30,387 nt of DNA, from NCBI GenBank assembly GCA_000787465.1, contig JSYX01000407.1:1-30387 (forward strand), written 5' to 3'. The position numbers and the translations under genes were made by a program. The notes beneath the pieces are model-generated. The model made no database searches and was not told where the DNA came from. It worked only from the letters and a program-made list of their open reading frames with translations. Origin of the DNA: Thermomucor indicae-seudaticae (lineage: Eukaryota; Mucoromycota; Mucoromycetes; Mucorales; Lichtheimiaceae). Of this stretch, positions 1 to 10,093 are shown piece after piece (within the stretch, counting starts at the first letter, position 1; the number at the start of each line of letters is the position of its first letter).

Positions 1-166
1 TGCCTTGGCGCAGACGGCGGAATCCATGCAAGAGTCTCGTGGATTCCACCGTCGACTCACCCAGAGCCTTGACGAGGAAGGCCGTCAGCTGGATGAGCAG
101 CTCTTAGGATTTCGTGCCGTCCGTCTGCTGCTACCTGAACTCCTGGAAGAATTGCGTCGTAGATGA
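1..166 (+). CDS. 3' end of an unidentified protein (partial at window edge)
   Basis: An open frame enters from the window edge (first full codon at base 2) and ends at TGA 164-166, giving the last 54 residues of a protein. The segment is rich in Glu, Gln, Arg and Leu, with leucines spaced as in an amphipathic or coiled-coil helix, and it ends in ELLEELRRR. An AATAAA lies at 185-190, 18 bases after the stop, which fits a real gene end. The codons are GC-rich compared with the AT-rich DNA that follows. I do not recognise the family from this tail, and the start, length and exon structure lie outside the window. Confidence 0.55.
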   Translation, partial: ALAQTAESMQESRGFHRRLTQSLDEEGRQLDEQLLGFRAVRLLLPELLEELRRR

Positions 167-622
167 TGCCGAGGACCGCTGGCAAATAAAAACGCGTTAC
201 ATAAAAAATGTCATCTGCGTGTTTTAATTGTGTCCTCTTGGATCAATAGTTAGCAAAGGCTGAAAGATGAAAACTAGATGATGATATCGTTAAAGCGCTG
301 CAATAGTGACATATTGCATAATTTAGTGCTTGCATTTTACGTGTTATATCTCTGGCTAGTCTCAAGAGTAAAAATGGTGTATCCTATTTTCTTTTGCTAG
401 ACCGTCATGCTATGAACAAACATGTAATCTGTTAGAGTTTGTCAATTCAATGTTTTTCCCCGAGATTCTATAATGACACGATAGGATAAACAACAACACA
501 TTGCATAATTGTGAATAAATGATATGTATTATGCGGATTGTCCTTGATGCATCATAGACATGCAGATACATTATGTAATAATTAAGATTGCTCGATCTAT
601 TTAAGATATTGAATAAAACGAA
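167..622. other. AT-rich intergenic stretch
   Basis: AT-rich spacer between two gene ends that face each other. It holds the AATAAA of the upstream gene. An ATTGCATAATT word occurs at about 312-322 and again at about 500-510. I see no terminal inverted repeat for the neighbouring transposase and no gene. Confidence 0.5.
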
Positions 623-1990
623 CTAGTTGTGTCTACGTCTTCTATTGGCACGAGCGAGATGCTCTTCGAGGGTTGGAGGTGATAAATTGAAATAGCTCGC
701 AGTTTGCGAGCCTCCTAAGCATGTATGGATGTTCTTGAGAAGCGTGGCCACCAAATAGTACTTGCCAACTGGGCTAAGTAGGATGATATTGCTCCTCTTG
801 AACGACAGAAATTTCCAAAGGTTCACGGTCTTGCCAAACTCCCATTCGACGGCTATCCGAACCTTTGACATGGCCTTGTTGAAGGCCCGTTGGTCCGGGC
901 ACACCCGTGCCAGTGGCCCTTTTTGGGACTACTTGAGAGCACGAAAACTCATTCTCAACTGTTAATGCTTACCTTTGAAAGATGCTCGCAATTTACGGTG
1001 TCGTCTATAGGCTGGATCACCGTAAAGGACATACGTCTCGTTCTGTGAAATATTTAAATGTCTTTCAAGCCGTGTAAGGAGCACCGACTGTCTTAACAGG
1101 TACCCGTCATGATGGGAACCTGTGAACGGACCCGCAATGCTTGCTGTTATGCCATCAGGAGTAAAAACGGATTGATATTTCAATGCGTGCGTTCTCTATG
1201 CAGTTCCCAAGGAAATCGATCAGCATTTTCGGTCCATTTCATTTTTCTTGATCATCTGTTGTCTTCCTTTGTACCTTATGACCATTGTATGTCTCTTTCT
1301 GATGGCGGATGGGACGAACAATAGGTCTTACTGTCCCGTCAATGAAACCAATGCAATTGGTCACAGGAGCACCTACAACGATGATCACAGAACAATTCCA
1401 GTATTGATTTGTGTCCTCTTTCATGAGTTTTTTACTGTATGATGTTATGAATATCAAACCTTTAGCCCTGATGGCTTCTGAAAATATACGGCATTTTTCT
1501 GGGGTAAATTGCTCGACGTCGAATTCCAAAAGAGTACTGACGTCGTTGAAGATTCTGCTTATGCTTGCTATACTGCGACTCAAGACAGCCGTTTCAAGGT
1601 CACATAAGCGCGCAGGAAAGGCCAAGCGTCTCATACAGATTGCCAAAGCTTCCTCCGCGGTCACCTTGAATTTATGGGCCGGGTCAGTGCCAATCTCCAG
1701 TTTCGCGGGGAGATTCATGCCCACGCGTATACGATGAATCTATCGTATTCCAGATTATTGGAATGCTGGTGTAATAACAAAAACAAGGAAGACCAAATAT
1801 AAACCTCTTGTGCTGTAAATCGAAACATGGAAAGACATTGCTCCTCTGTCAAGGCATCGAGGTCGAATTCGCTTTCCCGTCGCCTAAGGCTAGTTGTCGA
1901 GCGGATAGTTTCATCTTCGATTTCTGCTTTTGCCAGAGAAATGCGTGCTCGTGCTTCGAGGAGCCTTAGTCTGTAGGTAAGCGAGAGCAT
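623..1990 (-). CDS. PIF/Harbinger (HARBI1-like) DDE transposase, four exons
   Basis: Exons 1990-1805, 1739-1275, 1195-973 and 918-623 join in frame to 389 residues with no internal stop. The first two introns are GT-AG, 65 and 79 nt; the third is 54 nt with a weak AAAAAG acceptor. The protein shows the DDE_Tnp_4 pattern: IDGT (D196), RTHALKYQ formed across a splice junction, GSHHD (D247), GDPAY, then FNKAMSKVR and VEWEFG (E316), so the whole catalytic triad is present. The family cuts and pastes DNA and usually needs a Myb/SANT partner protein, which I do not find here. I could not see terminal inverted repeats or a TWA target duplication. It could be an active element, a recently silenced one, or a domesticated copy. 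The start is the ATG at 1990. Confidence 0.85.
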
Positions 1991-3553
1991 GTCGGGAGGT
2001 TATCTTAGTCTTTCACTCTTGTGCCTCGCAATAGACGCGCCAAGAGAAGATTTTGAAATAAAAACAATTCCCAGAGTAACCAAGGAGCCCTTTATTTTAT
2101 ATTACAGTACGTCTGAGTGTAGTCCGCTTGTAATACAGTACGCGATATCTGTCATAGCGTGTCATTGTTCAAGCCGCAGGACAACGCGCCATCAATCGTC
2201 TCGATAGTTGCGGCTCTTGAAAACTGCAATTAAATCAGAGCTTTTTCAATCCCCGGAAATCCATTTGGGAACATCACACAGTTCAAGTTAAACGTCGACG
2301 CTAGCCCGCAAACTCTCTACTGCCGTCCACGGCAACGAATTCCCACGGTCTTTTGAAAAATTCTCCGCTGACGTATACGTGGCTGCTGTTTTCTTTCTAT
2401 AAATGATGACGACTGAATGGTAACATAGAGATGATGCACAATGCAAGCAAACATTTTACAAGCTTAAAAATGCTTTCAATTAAAGCTCCTTAATAGGCAT
2501 TACGGTCAGGTTAATGCTGCACCAGAAAGCAACCTCCCGTCGACGGTTTCAGTCCTTCAACGGGCTGTTGGTGCAAGGAGGAAACCTCTGCTAACTTTGC
2601 GGGCTATGCCCGTAACAAGGCTCCCGTTCAAAGGTAGTTGCGACTATGCAGTTGGCTCCAACAGCCAGGTGCTCCGCGCAGAGATGCCGCGCAGCAGCAG
2701 CGTGGTTCATGGCCTATGCTTCCATGATTTGTTTTGCTGGAGGTTAGAAGATTTTGGTACACAATGACGATTATACTATTCCTGCGCAATGGAATTTTCT
2801 TTTGGCGACTCCATGCCATCCGCGATGTCTGGTTACCTTCTGCGCCATGTGGGCCCTTCCGACAGGTGAAACGTGGTCTTTCAAATCCCTCCCTTTTATA
2901 TCTAATCCACGGTGTCGTCGGTGCGACTATTCCACGGACAACCTGGTCCCATTTCCTGGTCTACCGACGACGAGGAAGAAAGAAGTAAGGCTTTGTCAAA
3001 CGGTCCAGGAAATGGATGATCGGCGCCAAAGAAAAAAGGGAGTAAACGTTTTTGTTTGCTTTTGTCTTTATTATGCATCATACAGATCCCATCCAATGCT
3101 GTTCCCAATGTGCTTATTGAGCGCGGGCATATTGGATGATATCAGGTTTCCTTCAATATGTTAGCGAACGGAAGATGAAAGTGTGAGCCACTCTGAAAGC
3201 TCCGACATCCCATCGACCGCATATATATTACTGGTAAAGAAACAACTCGAATGACAAGCGTTCCTTTTGGGATATTTTGAATGCTTCTTTACGCGACCAC
3301 ACATTGGAAAAGCTCAAAAACTCTATTTCATTAACCAGAGCGCAACCTACCCGACGCCATCGTTTTGGGGCTAGAAGCAAAATTAAAGGAAAAATGCTGT
3401 ATTTTGACTTTTTCAATTAATACACTCGTTTCTGCATTGTACCTTTTTTTAAAACTTCATTGCATGTCAGCGGGTTTAAATTTCCATGAATCGCTGTATC
3501 TGGGAAGGGGAAACCCCGCCCAAAACTGATCCGTTACCCTTTGTACCTTGATT
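1991..3553. other. Intergenic region without a recognisable gene
   Basis: About 1.5 kb separating the Harbinger transposase start from the glycosyltransferase. Short open frames exist on both strands, but none shows a recognisable domain or a convincing splice model. A near-duplicate word (ATTACAGTACG, then TAATACAGTACG) occurs at about 2101-2145. It presumably carries the promoters of the two divergent flanking genes. Confidence 0.4.
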
Positions 3554-3554
3554 G

Positions 3555-3563
3555 ATGAGGTGA
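3555..3563 (+). promoter_or_regulatory. Two-codon upstream ORF ending 2 nt before the main start
   Basis: ATG AGG TGA lies directly upstream of the glycosyltransferase start at 3566, separated from it by CC. Position -3 of the upstream ATG is T, a weak context, whereas the main ATG has A at -3. Most ribosomes would be expected to scan past, with some loss of translation. This is inferred from sequence only. Confidence 0.4.
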
Positions 3564-3565
3564 CC

Positions 3566-4765
3566 ATGCAACGCTTCCGAGATTTACTACGGCTACCAAC
3601 CTACCAGCGGTATTCCCGACTCAATGGCGGCGGCGGCGGACCGCCTACCATCATACGTGCCAAGCGATGGCGGCCATCCGTCATTATCAAATGGGCCGTC
3701 ATCCTCGTGATCGCTCTCGTCGTTTTATTCTTTGCATTATGCGATCTCCAGCTCAACGTTCGCATCTATCTTCGCGACTGGATATCCCATGCCGACCAGG
3801 CGTATTACGAACCGCTTGCCGGATGCTTCGACCATCTGCCAGAGGACAGTCCCTATCTGCGCGGCAACACCGACTACGTGTACGATCTGACGCCGGGCAT
3901 AAGCCTGCTCGACGGCTACGACTGTTACGACTTTGCATCCATGATCAATCAGACGAGAAAGCCAAAGGAGACGACAATATACCATGCGTACTGGCGAGCG
4001 GATCTGGCACCGATCGGACACAAACAGCTGGCCGCGATCCGATCCTTCTTTGCGACTCAGGATCCAGACACCTCGGTCCTGTACCTCTGGTCGAACGGCG
4101 ACCTGTCCATGTCGCCCATCATCCAGGACATCCAGCAGCACGTCGGCAAGGAACGACTGCAGACACGCATCTACGACCCCAAGGAGCTGTCGCGGGGCAC
4201 GCCCATGGAAGGATCTTCGCATCTGGATTTCAAAGACGGCCACGGGTATCTGGACGGCGACCTGATCCGACTGCTGGTGATTTACCGGTACGGCGGCATG
4301 TGGTTCGACATGGACGCGCTCCTGATCCGAGACATGTCGCCGCTGTTCGAGCAGGAATGGCTGATCCAGTGGGACTGCTTCCAGCCCAACCAGTTCCCGT
4401 TCAATGGCGCGTTCATGCACTTCAAGAAGGAATCGCCGTATCTGTGCGAGATGCTGGCAGAGATGGCGAACGGGCCCCTGCCGCGGCCGGGCACGATTGA
4501 CTGGGGTGCGTACATGTACTACCGGATCTACCGGCGTCTGCTGCATCACGGCGTCCGGCCATGGTCTATCTTGCCCTGGTGCTTCACGGACCCGATGGTG
4601 TGCAAGCCGGACAACTCGATGCCGAATGCATTCATAGAAACGGATTTTCCGCGTGATAGACTGTTGCAGACGTTTGCGTATCATTGGCATAATCAATGGA
4701 AAAAGGAACCTGGTAGCCTGTTTCGGTTCTTGGAAGAAAGGCATAAAAACGTTACGGGCTGGTAA
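3566..4765 (+). CDS. Type II membrane DXD glycosyltransferase (Gly_transf_sug/GT32-like)
   Basis: Single-exon gene of 399 residues. A short basic N-terminus is followed by one membrane anchor at about residues 39-59, then a lumenal catalytic domain, the layout of Golgi type II glycosyltransferases. The domain has LYLWSNGDL, a YLDGDLIRLLVIYRYGG stretch and the metal/nucleotide-sugar motif WFDMDAL (D248, D250), which match the DXD sugar-transferase family that includes GT32 mannosyltransferases. A HWHNQW element lies near the C-terminus (373-378). The donor and acceptor sugars cannot be read from the sequence. Translation is taken from the first ATG (3566), not the upstream in-frame TTG. The stop TGG-TAA also reads as a splice donor (GTAAAC), and the next gene starts only 80 bp further on. 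Confidence 0.85.
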   Translation: MQRFRDLLRLPTYQRYSRLNGGGGGPPTIIRAKRWRPSVIIKWAVILVIALVVLFFALCDLQLNVRIYLRDWISHADQAYYEPLAGCFDHLPEDSPYLRGNTDYVYDLTPGISLLDGYDCYDFASMINQTRKPKETTIYHAYWRADLAPIGHKQLAAIRSFFATQDPDTSVLYLWSNGDLSMSPIIQDIQQHVGKERLQTRIYDPKELSRGTPMEGSSHLDFKDGHGYLDGDLIRLLVIYRYGGMWFDMDALLIRDMSPLFEQEWLIQWDCFQPNQFPFNGAFMHFKKESPYLCEMLAEMANGPLPRPGTIDWGAYMYYRIYRRLLHHGVRPWSILPWCFTDPMVCKPDNSMPNAFIETDFPRDRLLQTFAYHWHNQWKKEPGSLFRFLEERHKNVTGW

Positions 4766-4816
4766 ACCTCCCCCCTCCCAGACTTGAATCTCCGTTGAAT
4801 CCAAAAAGTGGGTCTC

Positions 4817-4834
4817 TGTGTGTGTGTGTGTGTG
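4817..4834. repeat. (TG)9 microsatellite
   Basis: Nine TG dinucleotides in the 80-bp spacer between the glycosyltransferase and PIG-S, ending five bases before a CAG that looks like a splice acceptor. Its length is likely to vary between strains. Confidence 0.85.
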
Positions 4835-4845
4835 TTCAGAGCTTT

Positions 4846-6924
4846 ATGGGCACTGGTGCGATTATTGCGGCATTCTGGGCGGTCATCTTGATTGGCATTC
4901 CTTTATGGTGGAAAACCACCCAAGTATACAGGGCCAATCTGCCTTTCAAAGAAATAGAGGACTGGCGAACACGTCAGGTTAGAGAGAAAGAGAGCTGTTC
5001 GATTAAGTCGCACTCCGGACTTGATCTCCCTACATCGCTTGTCATTCATATACCCACATCCATCCGTTACTATGAGCCGGACGAACTCGGCGCTCGCCTA
5101 CAGCGACAATTGACGGTCGAGTTTCGCGACAGCAGTTCATGTGCTGACTTTAGCGTGTCTGTGCAATGCGTACCTTGGCATGAGGATCAACCAGGTTCGA
5201 CAACGCCAACTTTCAAGGGAGACATGGACTGATGAACGTGACAGAACTCGACAAACTATTAGGACAACACCAGCAGGCGCCAACGGGTCAATATCACTTT
5301 TACTTGACGTCTTCAAGCACGCGCGACGTCTCGAATGTGACGATTGGTCATGGGCGAGTCAGCATGCTACAGCTAGCAGACCTAGCGTCTTTGGGTAAAG
5401 AGTCGAATAAAGGACTACTACTTGAGTTCCCAACTTGACCGACCAGTCTGTTGTAGACCGAGTCCAGGAGACATTACTGATTGTTTTACGGTCTATCTTT
5501 AAGAAAGAATATGAGGCATTGGGACAAATCGCATGCAGAACAGACCATATCCGTGATAAGGTACGATGCACTTTGCTATTTTTTGTGTCCTCGTTGTTGA
5601 TGTTGATATCCTGTAGCATGACATGGACAGCATGAGAGCGTTCCAGTATTCTTCGGGGTATCAAGTAACGCTGAGCCTGATGAACAAGGACCCGGGACGA
5701 CTTGTGGTGGACTGGGATATCCGTGAAGCCATCCGAAGCAAGTTTTCTTTTCGAATGTAGTCAGCAACCCGAATTCACTAAGTAGCACGCGATTCTTACT
5801 TAGGCTATCTGTACCCGCTTTTGAAAGAGCTATCGGTAGTCTCCAACTTTACTGTCGATTCGCAGGTAGGCCCACCTGAAATCACCCTGTATTGAAATGG
5901 GATCATACATTGAACATGACATATAAGATACAACATTATGCGTCGTTATCTCTACAACCGCACTATAAAGAGCGAAGTGGACGGGCGGGTTATTATTACT
6001 TTGAGCCTCACGAACTTTCTCACTTTATCCATTCTGCAGACTGGAACCTAGGTAAACATTGCATTTCGGCCCCTTGGTTCGATCTGCTTATTTTTTTTAT
6101 AGCATCGACGATCTCGTCTTTTCCGACCGTGAATCTGATCCTGTATGTACCGTCTCCCGATGAAAGGTTATGGATCCATGATTCGAAAGGTCAGATAAAG
6201 CGTGTGCCTGACAAAGGATAACAAATGACGTCTAATATGGACAGTGCTAGGTCGCCCGTTGTCTGAGAATGCATTTCTGATTCCTCGGTGGGGCGGGGTG
6301 GTGATCAAGAACCCGCCGTCTTCGCATGTGCTGAAGAACAACAACAAGACATCCGAACAGGGGCCACCGTTTTATCGATTCGACAAGGAAAAGCTCCAAC
6401 CGGTGATGCGGACGTTTGTGTCTCAGCTTCGAAGCCTAATGGGTGTGCATCCGCTAGAAATCCAGCATGTGCCGCGAGACATGAATGTGACGTTCCTGGC
6501 GGCTCCGCGCACGGGCATCACGCTCTTGGAAAAGGATCACTTGATCCGTCGACGGCTGGTTGAGAACGTGGCCAATGCTGCGTCGACGCTGCACTCGCTG
6601 GCCCAGCTTGTGATGGAGATCCCAAACATGGTGGTTCCGGATCACATTGATCTGCAGGTCCGGCGGTCCCTGAAAGCGCTTGATCTGGTCCGGGAGTCCC
6701 TTGCCGAGGGTGCATACGACAGCGCCCTGCAGTTATCCATTGAAGCCATTGAACTGGCAGAACAGGCATTTTTTGATCCAAACATGGTGTCCATGCTCTA
6801 CTTTCCTGATGAACACAAGTACGCCATCTACATGCCGCTCTTTGTTCCCATCTCTGTCCCCTTGATCATGGCCGTTATCAAAACAGTCAAGCGAAAACCG
6901 TCAGAAAAGCAGAAAACAGAGTAG
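4846..6924 (+). CDS. GPI17: PIG-S/Gpi17, subunit of the GPI transamidase
   Basis: Predicted exons 4846-5134, 5185-5394, 5457-5560, 5617-5737, 5804-5865, 5928-6051, 6103-6189 and 6245-6924 give 558 residues, close to the family's usual length of about 555. PIG-S is part of the ER complex that attaches GPI anchors to proteins. Evidence: an N-terminal membrane segment running into GIPLWWKTTQVYRA, the SSGYQVTLSLMNKDP and SNFTVDSQ blocks, VNLILYVPS, RWGGV, and a C-terminal membrane segment after FPDEHKYAIYMPLFVP. The intron at 5738-5803 has a GC donor (A|GCAAGT); no GT donor keeps the frame. The first intron (5135-5184) is the least certain boundary. The stop lies 162 bp from the stop of the convergent carrier gene. 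Confidence 0.88.
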
Positions 6925-7086
6925 TTATCCATCCGAATAATAGATACGTATACATGCTCTATTTTCTCCCACAATGTGTGAATGATCAAGAATTAATACA
7001 AAAAGGAAAAAAGAGGATAAATGGTGGAGGTGGAATGGTCAGTGTTTTACATGGATTAAAAATGTGTAGGGGATGTTGGGTGGTTT

Positions 7087-9225
7087 TTACGGCTTGGCAG
7101 CAGCAGCAGGAGCCTTGTAAACTCCAAATCTATAGTCCAAATCTAATAGCATCTTCAGTGCATTCCTCGATCGCAGTGGACCGAATCCCTTCTCCTTTGG
7201 CTCCTCCTCTGATGGTGGTGGCGCTGCAGCAGCAGCAGCATGGCCGGGCAAGGGGAAAGCTTGATGCAAAAGTTCGTATACAGTCAGAGTGACACCAAAC
7301 TGTGGCGATGATCGGAAGATACGAGCAGGGCCGCCCTTGAAGAAGGCCTTGAACCCTTCTTCTCGCATAATCTTGGTCGCTGCATCCACAATACCATTGT
7401 AAACCGTCTGTCCTTTCCGTGCCTCGACCTGCAGACGGGTCTTGATCACGTCCGCCGGCGTAGTGAAATAGGCAGCGGGCATGCCAGCAATGGCACCTGA
7501 AATCAAAAGCTCTGAAATTTTCAGCTTGTGATCCGGTCCTTCGTGGAACAAATCACGCTTCAGGTGGGAGTAGGCTGGGAAATAGATGGCTGAAAACGGG
7601 ACGTCGCGAAGCAAACATGCGCTGGCTCCCTTGTAAAGACCCACGATACCCAGGTTCTTTACAATCCAAAGCGCTGACCTCCGTGGCACACCGGCGTTTT
7701 TCGCCTGCTCACCTTGGACTTGCAGTCGAATCTTGACAATCTCAAGAGGATTCGTAAAGACCTATTTCATCAAGACGACGTTTTAAGCGTTCCTATCGTT
7801 CCATTCATTATGTATCAACATGCATACCACTTGTGAGGCACCTGCAGCACCGCCGGCAATCATTTCCGCCCAGAACTTGATCTCGCCCATGTCATTGTCG
7901 GCCAGTTTACTTCGCACAAAGTCATTCACGGTCAGCTTAATGGCTTTCTCTGGCGCAACGCCCTGACAATCGACCACTTGAGCTTATTTAGCCGCGCGGG
8001 CTCAAACAAAGGAAAAGAACTTTACCACAAGCTGAGGTCCCAAACCGCGGTACAAGCCCAAAAAGCCTTCATTCTTAACCACCTTTTTGAAGCAGTCCAG
8101 ACTGTTCTTGTACAGCAATTCACCTACGACCTTGGACCGCTGGTTCTGCATACGGGTCTTGACCAAGTCGATCGGGTACACAGCCGTGGCGCCAACCGCA
8201 CCCGCAACGGAGCCAAGCGTGAACGAATACAGGTTTTCAATGAGTTCCTGAACCACGCCGCCTGTCTTTTTGAGCTGCTGCTGCTGCTGCTGGGTATCCT
8301 CCGTATCAACTACAGGAAGGGGCTCTGGATGCTTCCACCGCGGATCGAGGATCTTTCCAAAATCGTCCAGACCGAGCCGACCGCCCTTACCATTGCCCAC
8401 ACCGGCAAAGTGGAAGATCACGTCGGCTTCCATGGGCGTGAAACTCGTGTAGCGACTGGCCTGGGCCGCGTGCCTGAGGAAATCGGCCTTGGTGATCGTG
8501 CTGTCCGGGCTTTCCTGGATCGCGCGACGAATCACGAGCTCAACCATATCAATGTTCCGGATCACATTATGGAACGCGACGACGTTGGAGAACGTGATCT
8601 TGTGGCCGGTGCCGGCGTAGAGGTTGCAAAGCGTCGGCAGATGATCAATGACTTGGTCGGACAGCTTGTGTTTCGCGATATCCAAGATGATGCGCTTAAA
8701 GTCCTCTGGCTCAATGTAACCGGAATTCGACGTGTCATAGTGCTTGAAAGCCTGGCGCAAGCGCTCACCTTGCAGGCCCTTGAGCAGCTGCGAGAATTCC
8801 TCGTAGCTCAGCTCGTGCTGGCCCTCCTTGGGCCCAATGTACAGCTTGAGCCAATCGCATTCGAAATCAAACGCAAGGGCGTCGTCGGGCATGTTGCGCG
8901 AAAGGACGGACTTGAACTGGTCAAAGGTGATCTTGCCAGTGCCATTGACGTCGAACAGCCGGAAGGCCACTTCGTACTCAGCATCGGGCTTCGACAGCAG
9001 GTTCTGAAAGATGACGAAGTCTTCGTAGGACACCAGCCCCTTCTTGGACTTGTCCGCGACTTGGAATAAGAGCCCAAACTGCTCCCGTTGGATCTTTTTA
9101 AAATCCTCTCCGGGTGCAATGGCTGCAATGAAATCGTCTTCGGTCATGAAGCGCTCCTGGTCCTTTACGACACTCGCGTGCTCGTAAAACACTCGCCGGT
9201 ACTGTTCTGAAGCTTGCTGCGCCAT
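7087..9225 (-). CDS. AGC1: Mitochondrial aspartate/glutamate carrier with EF-hand domain
   Basis: Exons 9225-8026, 7962-7828 and 7761-7087 (introns of 63 and 66 nt) give 669 residues. The N-terminal half holds several EF-hand-like loops, for example [13 protein letters not shown] and [13 protein letters not shown], as in the calcium-sensing aralar/citrin carriers. The C-terminal half is a full SLC25 carrier with all three signature motifs: PIDLVK (351-356), PLEIVK (about 450-455) and PADVIK. This family exchanges mitochondrial aspartate for cytosolic glutamate across the inner membrane and feeds the malate-aspartate shuttle, with calcium acting from the intermembrane side. A short poly-Gln run and a low-complexity Ala/Pro/Glu stretch near the C-terminus look like spacers. 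The start is the first ATG of the long frame. Upstream there is a CCCT pyrimidine tract and no upstream ATG for about 200 bp. Confidence 0.93.
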
Positions 9226-10093
9226 GTTGAATGGGAAGGAAAAGCGAAAGAGAAGCGAAGAAAGGGAAAAAAGAGAGGTAGTTTTACTACGCGGACAGAT
9301 TGCTGAAAGGAACCGGAAGAGTCGGGGAGCACACAAAAAAAAAGAACACAGTAACCAAATTTTCCGCCCTTTCCCTCCCTCCCTCCCTCCTTGGTTAGAT
9401 ATTAACCTTGTACTTTTTAAGTTTCAAGTTAGATTCAAAACAACATGTTAGGAGTCTTTGGTTTCTTTATTTTCGTGCAGGAACATAATAACCTAAAGCA
9501 GTAAAGACCACCACAGAAGAAAAAAGGTGGGGAAAACCCGCTATGCCCCGCCAGAAATGGTAATTATCCGTGCCTGTCACATGAGTCTGCTTCGCAATGC
9601 GCCAATCGTTGCAGCCAACTCAGCGTGAGTCGAGCAGCTGGGGAACAAAAAATGGCCCGACCAAAAGCACAGACGCGGGTTGTCACGTCGATCACTGCTG
9701 CAATGCGTTTATAAACCTTGCAATATTGCATATAAGAGGGTAACTTGCATTATCGTTTCGGCGGCAGTATCAATCCAACGTTACAAAAGTTCTTTTTTTC
9801 ACGAAGCACTTTTGGTCGTGTTTACAGCTGTCAAGAAACACGCTGCTGTTCAAAGCGAACCTAAGCTTAACACATCATGGTATAAGCCATTCATGTGTTT
9901 TGCATAGTGAATTACTGGCGTTCTATATGACTGAGAACGCTCCGCCAAGCGGGCGATCTCATGCTTGTTTCGTGCACGCTCTTTGTGCAGATACTCAGTC
10001 CGGCTGTACGTTCTACCGTCTGGAAGGTCGGGCGACATAGCCAGTTCAATCCACGTTTTTGAGGTCGTCTATTATCGTGGCATTTATTCAAAC
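9226..10093. other. Promoter of the carrier gene and 3' flank of the aminopeptidase
   Basis: Both flanking genes are on the minus strand, so this 868-bp stretch should hold the 3' UTR of the M17 peptidase and the promoter and 5' UTR of the carrier. A (CCCT)n tract lies at about 9373-9390. No further gene is recognised. Confidence 0.5.

Noticed and set aside
2628..3164. Several overlapping short open frames
   Set aside because: No domain, no consistent splice model; frames overlap on both strands as expected by chance.
3737..4804. Minus-strand open frame of 355 codons
   Set aside because: It is the shadow of the GC-rich glycosyltransferase gene; its composition is Arg/His/Gln-rich and featureless.
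4976..5005. Possible 30-nt intron GTTAGA...TTAAG in the first PIG-S exon
   Set aside because: Shorter than every other intron here, and the frame is open without it.
7978..9069. Plus-strand open frame of 363 codons
   Set aside because: It is antisense to the carrier gene, has no recognisable domain, and the minus-strand product matches the aspartate/glutamate carrier family throughout.
9373..9390. (CCCT)n pyrimidine tract as a telomere-like or transposon end
   Set aside because: Short and isolated; such tracts are common in fungal promoters.
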